Assembly (NCBI GenBank): GCA_024231375.1 | Contig: JAAEQP010000484.1 | Span: forward strand, 1 to 10,848 | Direction: 5' to 3' | Length of the DNA: 10,848 nt | From: a bacterium | GTDB lineage: Bacteria > Hydrogenedentota > Hydrogenedentia > Hydrogenedentiales > SLHB01 | In this document: positions 1-5,776 of the stretch, in pieces | Numbering within the stretch: position 1 is the first letter of the stretch | Layout: each line of letters starts with the position of its first letter | Made by a program: the position numbers and the translations under genes | The notes under the pieces: generated by a model | What the model saw: only the letters and a program-made list of their open reading frames with translations | Told to the model about the DNA's origin: nothing | Database searches by the model: none

Positions 1-67
1 GGGGCAGAATTGAACTGCCGACACCCGGATTTTCAGTCCGGTGCTCTACCAACTGAGCTCCCCTGGC
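1..67 (-). tRNA. tRNA-Phe (anticodon GAA), 3' end cut by window edge
   Basis: Read on the minus strand, the fold is clear. The 5' acceptor strand is GCCAGGG (67-61) and the D stem is GCTC/GAGC with an AGTTGGTA loop. The anticodon stem CCGGA/TCCGG encloses the loop CTGAAAA, which gives anticodon GAA for phenylalanine. A 5-nt variable loop follows, then T stem GGCAG/CTGCC with loop TTCAATT. Only two bases of the 3' acceptor strand lie in the window, so the end and any encoded CCA are not visible. Position 8 reads G instead of the nearly universal U. Confidence 0.95.
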
Positions 68-141
68 ACCTGCAGACAAAGCATACGAAAATCAGAAGGC
101 CCTTGTCAAGCTCCCCTCGGGTTCGCAAGCCCTTATGGCCC

Positions 142-1095
142 CTACTCCTGGGCAGCCTTCGGCTTGGCGCCGGTCCCGGCTTTCTTGCCGTCCTTTGGAG
201 CCTTGACTCGCAGTGCGCGACGGTCTAGGTGGACCCCAGCACGCTTTGATGCCAGCGCTTTGTGGCGAATCTGCGACAGAGTTTCAAACACTTGTTGGGG
301 CGTGGTGGCGTCCTTGGGTTCGCGCAGAGTGACGCAGAAGATCGCTTCGCCGAAAGTGTCGTCCTTCTTGGCGCCGAGCTTCTCGCCGAGGCTGCGGGAA
401 TGCTTGACCCACACCTTCATGACGCCGTCACAGAAGGTCTTCACGCCACTGACCGGCATGAGCGCGATGAAGTGGCCTCCGCCCATGTGGCCCACGAACA
501 CCTCGTCGTCGAGGAGTTCCGTGCTGCAACCGACCAAGGCGCGTCCAAGATGGCGGATGGCCTTGTTTCTGGCATCCATTCCCAGGCTGCGGCCCAGTTC
601 CCGAGCGCCCAGCAGTTCGCAATGGGCAATGGCGAAGGTTTCGCGGCTGCTTGACCTCCGCTGGATTTCGCGGCGCGTCCCCTCGAGCCCCGGCAGCGAG
701 GTGAGTTCGTCCGTATCGGTTCCCGTGGCGTTGGCCCGGAGTAGGGCCTCGCAACGCTGCAGGAGGTTGTTCATGTCAAAAGGCTTCACTACGTAATCGT
801 CTGCGCCCTGCGCCAGACCATGAAACACCTCTTCGTCGTCGTTCATGGCGGAGACGATCATGATGGGAACGGTGTAGATTTCCGGGTCGCGCCGGATCTT
901 GCGGCAGATCTCGAATCCGGAGGTCCCTGGCAGCATGACGTCCAATAGGATCATGTCGGGCGTCTCTTGCTTCACCTTGTCCAGCACGCTGGCGCCCGTG
1001 TTCTCAACCGTACACTGATGCCCGGCTTGACCGAATCTTCTCTTGATCTGCTCAGCGGTCACCCGGTTGTCTTCGACGATAAGAATACTGGCCAC
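142..1095 (-). CDS. Response regulator with N-terminal receiver and degenerate GGDEF-like output domain
   Basis: This is a two-component response regulator of about 317 residues. Residues 1-122 form a receiver domain: acidic pair E8/D9, phospho-acceptor D52 in LLDVMLPG, S82 in IVSA, and K104 in VVKPF. Residues 129-290 resemble a diguanylate cyclase fold: it opens with DELTSLPG, and the signature loop at 205-209 reads GGGHF instead of GGDEF, inside VGHMGGGHFIALMP. The metal and GTP-binding acidic residues are therefore lost, and cyclase activity is unlikely; a scaffold or binding role is an inference. The tail (297-317) is rich in Lys and Ala. I chose the GTG at 1095 because the receiver fold begins right there and AAGGGG lies 10 nt upstream. 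The frame stays open to an ATG at 1248, which would add 51 residues that do not look like a domain. It diverges from the kinase gene at 1342; no histidine kinase is in the window. Confidence 0.85.
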   Translation of the reverse strand: MASILIVEDNRVTAEQIKRRFGQAGHQCTVENTGASVLDKVKQETPDMILLDVMLPGTSGFEICRKIRRDPEIYTVPIMIVSAMNDDEEVFHGLAQGADDYVVKPFDMNNLLQRCEALLRANATGTDTDELTSLPGLEGTRREIQRRSSSRETFAIAHCELLGARELGRSLGMDARNKAIRHLGRALVGCSTELLDDEVFVGHMGGGHFIALMPVSGVKTFCDGVMKVWVKHSRSLGEKLGAKKDDTFGEAIFCVTLREPKDATTPQQVFETLSQIRHKALASKRAGVHLDRRALRVKAPKDGKKAGTGAKPKAAQE

Positions 1096-1254
1096 GATCT
1101 TGATGCCCCTTGCAGCGTGCCGTCCCGCCCTGCGCGGATGGACCTTCGCCAGAACGCACTCGCCCCGACTCAGCCGCATCATGTTGCCACAACACTTGTT
1201 ATGCTTGGATGAACGCGTGCAAAGCCGCGCGTTCCGCAACTCACACACCTACTC

Positions 1255-1268
1255 TGGAGTATACTCCA
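1255..1268. promoter_or_regulatory. Perfect 14-bp palindrome in divergent spacer (candidate operator)
   Basis: TGGAGTATACTCCA is fully self-complementary. It sits in the 246-bp spacer between the divergent response regulator and phosphotransferase genes. It contains TATACT on both strands, so it could be an operator or part of a -10 element. A TTGACT hexamer on the minus strand (1279-1274) lies just upstream of it, but I find no well-spaced -10 partner. No regulator can be assigned to it from the sequence. Confidence 0.35.
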
Positions 1269-1341
1269 CGGTGAGTCAAACGCGCAAGGACCGGCCAAAC
1301 GAGGGAGTGGCGAACAACAGGCCCCTCGCCGGGAGGACTTC

Positions 1342-2397
1342 ATGGGGAACGACACAGTCCCAGAGGGCGTGCTTGAGGCGTACGGCCTATCGCCGCGGTC
1401 GGTCGCGCCCGCGGGCGGCACGGCGGGAGGTACGTGGCGGGCCGACACGGACGAGGGCGCGGTCTTCGTACGCATGCGCGGACCGCGCACATCGTCGCGT
1501 CAACGGATCGCGTTCGACCATGGGTTTCGCCGTCACCTGGCCGCGGAAGGGTACGCGACGGTTGCTCCCATGACAACGAGAACCGGCACCACGTGCGTCG
1601 ACGACGACGGCGGGGTATTTGAGGCGTACCCGTTTGTGCCGGGCGCCCTGCTCGGTGGAAAGCAATCGGATGCGGCCCGTTGCGCCGCCGCGACATCCCT
1701 CGCGCGGCTCCATCAGCTCGGCGCGTCGTATGAAGCGGTGTGCGAAGATACGGTACCCCAGTTCTCCTCGTATCCCTGCGGGATCCCGTCGCGGATGCGG
1801 TTCGACGCCCCGGATGCACAGTCCGAGGCGCTCGATTACCACCTTCAGTTGACCTCCGACGAAACGGAGCGCCAGGAGTTGGAGCGGGCACGGGAGGCAA
1901 TGGTACAGGCGGGCCGGGCCTATGCCGCCTCGTATGCGGAACTGCCGCGGGCCGTGGTGCATGGCGACTACAACTGCTACAACCTGCTGTTCGACGAACG
2001 AGACGCAGTCGTCGGCGTCTTCGATTTCGACTGGGCCTGGCGCGAAGCTCGATTGTTCGACATCGCCACAGGCGTGTTCTTCTTCGGCACGCGACGGTCG
2101 ACGGACGCTGACTCAGGCAGCATTTGGTCGCTGACCCAGTGTCCCGAGTTCGATCCGGACGGCATGATGGCGTTCCTCGTGGCGTACCATGAACTCGAAC
2201 CGTTGACGCAAGTGGAATGTGAAGCACTCCCCCACGCCATCCTGGCGCGGTGGTGCTCGTGGCGGCTCGAAGGCGCCATGAAGGTTGCGGCGGAACGGCA
2301 GGCGGCGTTCGTGTTGTACGACTTCTTCAAGCCCTTTGAGTGGGTCCGTAGCGAGAACGACGCGCTACTGCGCCGATTGCAGGCCCTACTCGGTTGA
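1342..2397 (+). CDS. Phosphotransferase-fold kinase (APH / homoserine kinase II-like family)
   Basis: A 351-residue protein of the aminoglycoside phosphotransferase-like kinase family (PF01636 type). The catalytic loop HGDYNCYNLLFD is at 207-218, with D209 as the expected catalytic base and N214 as a metal ligand. The second metal-binding motif VFDFDWA follows at 226-232. Around the nucleotide-binding strand the sequence is VFVRMRG (41-47), with Arg where many kinases have Lys; Arg is common in this family. The start is well supported by GGGAGGA (1331-1337) just upstream of the ATG. The family phosphorylates small molecules (amino alcohols, sugars, homoserine, antibiotics), and the substrate cannot be read from sequence. 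Nothing around it suggests antibiotic resistance. It is the only gene in its transcription unit, and no U-tract terminator follows on this strand. Confidence 0.85.
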   Translation: MGNDTVPEGVLEAYGLSPRSVAPAGGTAGGTWRADTDEGAVFVRMRGPRTSSRQRIAFDHGFRRHLAAEGYATVAPMTTRTGTTCVDDDGGVFEAYPFVPGALLGGKQSDAARCAAATSLARLHQLGASYEAVCEDTVPQFSSYPCGIPSRMRFDAPDAQSEALDYHLQLTSDETERQELERAREAMVQAGRAYAASYAELPRAVVHGDYNCYNLLFDERDAVVGVFDFDWAWREARLFDIATGVFFFGTRRSTDADSGSIWSLTQCPEFDPDGMMAFLVAYHELEPLTQVECEALPHAILARWCSWRLEGAMKVAAERQAAFVLYDFFKPFEWVRSENDALLRRLQALLG

Positions 2398-2430
2398 GCC
2401 TGAGGTGCCGAGAAGAGCCGTGCTGGGCAG

Positions 2431-2470
2431 AAAAAGGGCCGAACACGGTGTCACACGCTGCGTTCGGCCC
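2431..2470 (-). terminator. Rho-independent terminator of the arsR/Cys-rich operon
   Basis: On the minus strand a 9-bp perfect stem GGGCCGAAC/GTTCGGCCC (2470-2462 with 2444-2436) closes a 17-nt loop. It is followed directly by TTTTT (2435-2431). It lies 20 bp after the stop codon of the Cys-rich gene. On the plus strand, where the kinase gene ends at 2397, there is no T-run after the stem, so it should act mainly in the minus direction. The long loop makes it a less than ideal terminator. Confidence 0.7.
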
Positions 2471-2490
2471 AGAATTGAAGTGCTATCACG

Positions 2491-2634
2491 TTACGCGCGG
2501 CAGCAGTCTTCCTTGTCGCACCGGCCGCTGCTGTCCAGCAGGCCGCCACATGCGCAACGAGTCTCGCCTCCTTCTTCCACCGGCGCACTCGCATCAGAGC
2601 GGCATTCGCAACCGCATTTACATCCTTCACTCAT
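2491..2634 (-). CDS. 47-residue Cys-rich protein, metallothionein-like candidate
   Basis: A 47-residue protein with nine cysteines at 5, 7, 9, 11, 27, 29, 39, 44 and 45: a CxCxCxC cluster at the N terminus, a CxC in the middle and a CC near the end. It has no histidine or aromatic residue and no hydrophobic segment, which suits a small cytoplasmic soft-metal thiolate binder. The start ATG overlaps the TGA of the ArsR gene as ATGA. A perfect AGGAGG (2647-2642) lies 7 nt upstream, so translation is probably strong and coupled. The neighbouring ArsR/SmtB regulator supports a role in metal sequestration, as in the smtB/smtA system. I do not recognise the Cys spacing as a named metallothionein family. 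Alternatives are a metallochaperone or a small zinc-binding protein. The frame and RBS are firm; the function is inferred. Confidence 0.75.
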   Translation of the reverse strand: MSEGCKCGCECRSDASAPVEEGGETRCACGGLLDSSGRCDKEDCCRA

Positions 2635-2999
2635 CCGACATCCTCCTGCGCGTGAGCGGGAGCCGTCTGCTCCCCACCTCGCACGTGTGTGATCATGTCC
2701 AGCAGCAATCCGTCCACATGTTCGTCCGCGATCCGGTAATGGACCCGCTTGCCGTTTCGTGTGGCCTTGACCAAGCCGCCGCTCCGCAACAGCCGGAGAT
2801 GCTGGCTGGCCAGGGACTGAGAAAGCCCGGCCTCGGTAGCGAGTTGGCACACGCACCGGGCACCGTCGCGGCACGCCATGAGAATGCGCAACCGGCTGGG
2901 TTCCCCCAAGAGCCGGAACAATTCAGACAGCCGCGCCTGTTCTTCTTCGGAGAGCGAGTCGGGGCAGGAGCAGTCATCAACATGTGAACACTCATTCAT
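2631..2999 (-). CDS. ArsR/SmtB-family metal-responsive repressor
   Basis: A 122-residue winged-helix repressor of the ArsR/SmtB family. The core runs from ELFRLLGEPSRLRIL (26-40) through the recognition helix SQSLASQHLRLL (60-71) to the wing GLVKATRNGKRVHYRI (75-90). Two metal sites can be traced. The first is an alpha3N/CadC-like thiolate set: C4, C10 and C12 in the N-terminal arm plus C49 and C51 in RCVC. The second is an alpha5-type set, D92-E-H94 followed after ten residues by H105, matching most of the SmtB pattern DxHx10H; the last ligand (HxxE/H) is not at the usual place. The family binds operator DNA as an apo-dimer and releases it on metal binding. The ATG at 2999 has no SD, and no other start is usable without cutting the fold. 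The gene overlaps the Cys-rich gene by 4 bp. Confidence 0.92.
   Translation of the reverse strand: MNECSHVDDCSCPDSLSEEEQARLSELFRLLGEPSRLRILMACRDGARCVCQLATEAGLSQSLASQHLRLLRSGGLVKATRNGKRVHYRIADEHVDGLLLDMITHVRGGEQTAPAHAQEDVG
2642..2647 (-). promoter_or_regulatory. Strong Shine-Dalgarno for the Cys-rich protein
   Basis: AGGAGG is complementary to the 16S rRNA tail and is spaced 7 nt from the ATG at 2634. It lies inside the last codons of the ArsR gene. It fixes the start of the short downstream gene and suggests higher translation than the upstream regulator, which has no visible ribosome binding site. Confidence 0.75.
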
Positions 3000-3005
3000 A
3001 TGTTG
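2978..3005. promoter_or_regulatory. ArsR/SmtB-type operator (11-6-11 inverted repeat)
   Basis: Arms CAACATGTGAA (2978-2988) and TTCATATGTTG (2995-3005) are complementary at 10 of 11 positions around a 6-nt spacer. This preserves the TGAA-N6-TTCA core seen in SmtB/CzrA-type operators. The repeat covers the predicted transcription start and the first codons of the ArsR gene, an ideal place for autorepression by blocking RNA polymerase. Confidence 0.75.
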
Positions 3006-3007
3006 GA

Positions 3008-3036
3008 ATGATACGAGGTCAAGGCTGCGATGTCAA
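3008..3036 (-). promoter_or_regulatory. Sigma70-type promoter of the arsR/Cys-rich operon
   Basis: On the minus strand: -35 TTGACA (3036-3031, 6/6), a 17-bp spacer, and -10 TATCAT (3013-3008, 5/6). The expected start of transcription is about 3001, only about two bases before the ATG at 2999, so the mRNA would be leaderless or nearly so. The near-consensus strength fits a promoter kept silent by a bound repressor. Confidence 0.75.
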
Positions 3037-3189
3037 GCGGATTGTTTCGTCGAGAACGGGGAGTCGGGGCAGTTCCAAGGCGCGGGATGCGGTCGGCGAG
3101 TGCGCGTGGGGAGAGTGCCGGATGTGGGTCGAATTGCGAGAAGTAGACGCCCATCCGGTGAGGTATCACGGTGGCGCGCCGCGAACCCG

Positions 3190-3218
3190 TTGCAACGAAG
3201 CCGTTTCCAGAGTACAAT
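3190..3218 (+). promoter_or_regulatory. Candidate promoter of the GH130 operon
   Basis: TTGCAA (3190-3195, 4/6 to the -35 consensus), a 17-bp spacer, then TACAAT (3213-3218, 5/6 to -10). It would start transcription near 3225 and give a leader of about 97 nt before the first GH130 gene. The rest of the 3037-3321 spacer shows no coding signal, and I recognise no known riboswitch fold in the leader. Confidence 0.45.
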
Positions 3219-3321
3219 TGTCCTCGACAGGTGGGATGTTTACGAGGTTCTGCAGCACCGAATACCGGAATCCGCTGCCACGTGCCGCTCCGGGAACAGG
3301 CTGCAACCGAGAGGAGGCTGA

Positions 3322-4257
3322 ATGCCAAAGCGACGTTCACGGGACATTGTCCATCGGTGGGAAGGGAATCCAGTCATCACGCTTGATGACTTGTCGTTCC
3401 CCGTGTCCGACATCTGCAACGCGGGCGTCGTGAAGATCGACGGCGAGTATGTCCTTCTGGTGACCATCCAGACTCTGGAAGGCGGCTACCAGATCTACGA
3501 GGCGCGCAGCACGGACGGGTTCAAGTTCGACGTGCATGACGAAGCGTTGATTGCGCCGCTGCTCGAGGGTCCCGACGCGGCCTACTGCGAACACGGCACT
3601 CTCGATCCCCGCATCACGTCCTTGGATGGCGAATACTACATCACCTACGACGCGGTGAGCCGCCACGGCTACCGCTTGGGCCTGGCCAAGACGACGGACT
3701 TCAAGAAGATCGAGTCGCTGGGCCTCATGTCCCTGCCGGACACAAAGGCAGGCGCCCTGTTCCCGGTGAAGTTCAACGGCAAGTATGCCCGCTTGGAGCG
3801 TCCGTGGGAAGGTGGCAGCATCTGGGTCTCCTACTCCGACGACCTGGTGCATTGGGGCTGGGCAGAAGCGGTCATGACGCCCAGGGGCGGATTCTGGGAC
3901 TACCACCGGATCGGAACCGCCGCGCCGCCCATGAAGATTGACGAAGGCTGGCTGCTCATTTACTACGGCATCAAGGAGACGTCGGCGGGTCCCCTGTTCC
4001 GCTTGGGGGCCGCCATCCTCGACGGCGAGGATCCTGGCAAGGTGAACGGCCGCACGAACGTGCCCATCCTCTCCCCGCGCGAGGAGTACGAACGGCTGGG
4101 AGACGTGCCCAACCTTGTGTTCTCGTGCGGAGCCACGATCGAGGAGAACGACGAGATCAGGATCTACTACGGCGCGGCCAATTCCTGCATCTGCGTGGGA
4201 ACGACGAAGCTGTCCCGGGTCATTGAGGCATGTCACGATAGCGGAAAGGAGTTCTAG
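3322..4257 (+). CDS. GH130-family protein, divergent copy (mannoside phosphorylase or hydrolase fold)
   Basis: A 311-residue five-bladed beta-propeller protein of glycoside hydrolase family 130, which contains beta-mannoside phosphorylases and some beta-1,2-mannosidases. Family hallmarks are HRWEGNPVIT (11-20), ARSTDGFKF (61-69), LDPRITSLDGEYYITYDA (94-111), RLERP (157-161), IWVSYSDDLVHW (167-178) and APPMKIDEGWLLIYYG (201-216). D95 in LDPR is the expected catalytic Asp; most members, and the neighbour, read EDPR here. The YHG motif of phosphorylases, whose His contacts phosphate, reads YYG (214-216). It may therefore hydrolyse rather than phosphorolyse, or use another substrate; this is inference. 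No signal peptide is visible, so it is cytoplasmic. GAGGAGG (3311-3317) sets the start. It is first in a two-gene operon. Confidence 0.88.
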   Translation: MPKRRSRDIVHRWEGNPVITLDDLSFPVSDICNAGVVKIDGEYVLLVTIQTLEGGYQIYEARSTDGFKFDVHDEALIAPLLEGPDAAYCEHGTLDPRITSLDGEYYITYDAVSRHGYRLGLAKTTDFKKIESLGLMSLPDTKAGALFPVKFNGKYARLERPWEGGSIWVSYSDDLVHWGWAEAVMTPRGGFWDYHRIGTAAPPMKIDEGWLLIYYGIKETSAGPLFRLGAAILDGEDPGKVNGRTNVPILSPREEYERLGDVPNLVFSCGATIEENDEIRIYYGAANSCICVGTTKLSRVIEACHDSGKEF

Positions 4258-4260
4258 CAA

Positions 4261-5199
4261 GTGCGATTCAGAACCGATCACGACGTATTCCGCCGCTGGG
4301 AAGGCAACCCCATTCTGACCTTGGAGAACATTCCCTACGAGTGCAACACGGTGTTCAACGGCACTCCTGTGAAGTTGGGCGACGAGTATCTGCTGCTCAT
4401 TCGCGTGGAAGGCCAGCAAGGGTATTCGTTCTTCGCTCTGGCACGGAGCACGGATGGCTACCATTTCAAGGTGGATCCTGAACCCGCGCTTCTTCCGGAC
4501 CGGGACAAGCTCTTCGCCAAGTACGAAACCCTGGGAATCGAAGATCCCCGTGCCACGTATCTGGAAGGCACGTTCTACATCATGTACACGGCCGCTTCGG
4601 GGCACGGCGCGCGGATTGCCCTGATCAAGACCGATGACTTCCGCACCTTCGATCAAGTGGCCATCGTGTCCGAGCCGGGCAACAAGGATGGCGTGTTGTT
4701 CCCCGAGAAGATCAACGGGCAGTACGTGCGTCTCGACCGCCCCATCGGGTTGGGCGTCGGCAGCATGTGGATTTCCTACTCGAACGACTTGATCAGTTGG
4801 GGCAACTCGAAGGTTCTGCTGACGCCGCGCGCCGGGTATTGGGACCAGACGCGCGTGGGCGCGTCGGTGCCACCCATCAAGACCGAGCACGGTTGGCTGG
4901 AGTTGTACCACGGGTTCAAGATGACGTCCGCGGGCCCGATCTACCGTGCGGGCAGCGTGCTGCTCGACCTCGAAGACCCGTCCAAGGTGATAGCGCGGAG
5001 CAAAATTCCCATGTTGTCGCCCCGCGAGGACTACGAACGCATCGGCGACATCAACAACGTGGTCTTCGCATGCGGCGCTATCGTGGAACCGGACAATGAG
5101 GTCAAGATGTACTACGGCGCGGCCGACACGTCCATGTGCGTGGCCACGGCCCAACTGGAGGACATCCTTGAGGGTACGATGAACCACAGCGGAGGGTGA
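4261..5199 (+). CDS. GH130-family glycoside phosphorylase (beta-mannoside type)
   Basis: A 312-residue GH130 protein, clearly paralogous to the gene just upstream (same length, same motif order). It keeps the canonical IEDPRATY with catalytic D95, RLDRP (157-161), and WLELYHGF with H217, the phosphate-contacting His of family phosphorylases. A phosphorylase role is therefore likely: beta-mannoside plus phosphate gives mannose 1-phosphate plus a shorter sugar. The acceptor sugar cannot be read from sequence. There is no signal peptide, which suits phosphorolysis in the cytoplasm. The start is a GTG 3 nt after the stop of the first gene, with AAAGGAG (4245-4251) 9 nt upstream inside that gene, so the two are cotranscribed and probably coupled. 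A strong terminator follows. Confidence 0.9.
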   Translation: MRFRTDHDVFRRWEGNPILTLENIPYECNTVFNGTPVKLGDEYLLLIRVEGQQGYSFFALARSTDGYHFKVDPEPALLPDRDKLFAKYETLGIEDPRATYLEGTFYIMYTAASGHGARIALIKTDDFRTFDQVAIVSEPGNKDGVLFPEKINGQYVRLDRPIGLGVGSMWISYSNDLISWGNSKVLLTPRAGYWDQTRVGASVPPIKTEHGWLELYHGFKMTSAGPIYRAGSVLLDLEDPSKVIARSKIPMLSPREDYERIGDINNVVFACGAIVEPDNEVKMYYGAADTSMCVATAQLEDILEGTMNHSGG

Positions 5200-5218
5200 T
5201 CCGTCGCGCAGATCAATC

Positions 5219-5260
5219 AAGCGCCCTGACGCGCTAGTCGCGTCAGGGCGCTTTCTGTTT
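5219..5260 (+). terminator. Strong Rho-independent terminator after the GH130 operon
   Basis: A 15-bp perfect stem (5219-5233 with 5239-5253) closes the 5-nt loop CTAGT. It is followed by the T-rich tract TTCTGTTT. It begins 19 bp after the stop codon. The stem is GC-rich and ends in A-T pairs, so termination on the minus strand is also possible. Confidence 0.9.
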
Positions 5261-5299
5261 GTCCGGTCTGCTTCGGGATGCCGCGGCGTCCACCGTCAT

Positions 5300-5410
5300 G
5301 TCATTCCCGACGAGGCAATCGCGCACGCCGAGACGGCCCGTGCGCTCCTTGGTAGACTCCGGGAGTCGCCGGAGTGAGCCGTCGCGGTTGGATGACCGGA
5401 GAGGAATGAC
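5300..5410. repeat. Hairpin-rich unit with 8-bp inverted ends
   Basis: About 111 bp bounded by GTCATTCC and its exact complement GGAATGAC, enclosing two internal perfect 7-bp hairpins. The GTCATTCC...GGAATGAC frame resembles short dispersed repeats found in many environmental bacterial genomes. Only one copy is in the window, so calling it a repeat rests on form alone. Confidence 0.4.
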
Positions 5411-5461
5411 CAACCACGAAAGGCGCGAAGAAGCGCAAAGGAAGAACGTGTGCGGAGCGTC

Positions 5462-5535
5462 TTGTAGCGCAGGCGTCTCGCCTGCATCTTCACCGGACTC
5501 TCCGCGAGAATGCAGGCGAGACGCCTGCGCTACAA
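5462..5535. repeat. 74-bp palindromic element with 26-bp perfect inverted arms
   Basis: Left arm 5462-5487 and right arm 5510-5535 are exact reverse complements over 26 bp, around a 22-nt loop. Each arm holds its own smaller hairpin, GCAGGCG-TCT-CGCCTGC on the left and GCAGGCG-AGA-CGCCTGC on the right. The element can thus form one long stem or a pair of hairpins. The form suits a REP/BIME-type or small non-autonomous mobile element. There is no T-run on either side, so it is not a standard terminator. Confidence 0.85.
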
Positions 5536-5776
5536 CCGGACCTTGAAACCTGACGGGCGCGGGGAGTGGCGCGGCCAGGAGACTGTGCCACATCGGGGAA
5601 CCCACTCGGTCATCCGCAATGCGCACGGAGTAGGGCTCCGCGCGATCACTCGGTTCACGGAAGTGCCGTAGCGTGGAAGTGTCCCAGGGACGTGACGGTG
5701 AGGGGCTGTTGCTACTCGGGAGGCTGCCGCGGCGGGGCGAGACCCGCCCTATGGGTCATCCTGAACGCCAGCGAGG

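Larger units (their letters stand above)
5261..5776. other. Gene-free repeat-rich intergenic region
   Basis: No reading frame here has a convincing start, RBS or recognisable domain. The stretch is built of palindromic pieces. GTCATTCC (5300-5307) and GGAATGAC (5403-5410) form an inverted pair around two hairpins. One is GCGCACG/CGTGCGC (5321-5327/5339-5345) and the other ACTCCGG/CCGGAGT (5356-5362/5369-5375). Further on are a large inverted repeat (5462-5535) and a small hairpin GGCGGG/CCCGCC (5731-5736/5743-5748). It lies between the ends of two converging transcription units, a usual refuge for such repeats. Confidence 0.7.

Noticed and set aside
41..796. A 251-codon open frame on the plus strand
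   Set aside because: It overlaps the tRNA-Phe and is antisense to the response regulator; it is Ser/Arg-rich shadow sequence.
1096..1248. N-terminal extension of the response regulator to 1248
   Set aside because: The receiver fold starts right at GTG 1095, and the extra 51 residues are Cys/Arg-rich without a fold; I keep a small doubt because the SD is only moderate.
1342..2397. Antibiotic resistance gene (aminoglycoside phosphotransferase)
   Set aside because: Only the broad kinase fold is shared; the sequence context has no resistance or mobile markers, and most members of this fold are metabolic kinases.
3337..5220. A 627-codon open frame on the minus strand
   Set aside because: It lies exactly antisense to the two GH130 genes, whose protein motifs and RBSs are clear. 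Its translation has no recognisable domain and follows from GC-rich codon bias in the real genes. The mirrored repeats in it only reflect the tandem duplication.
5462..5535. The large inverted repeat read as a transcription terminator
   Set aside because: No T-run follows on either strand, and a strong terminator for the GH130 operon already exists at 5219-5260.
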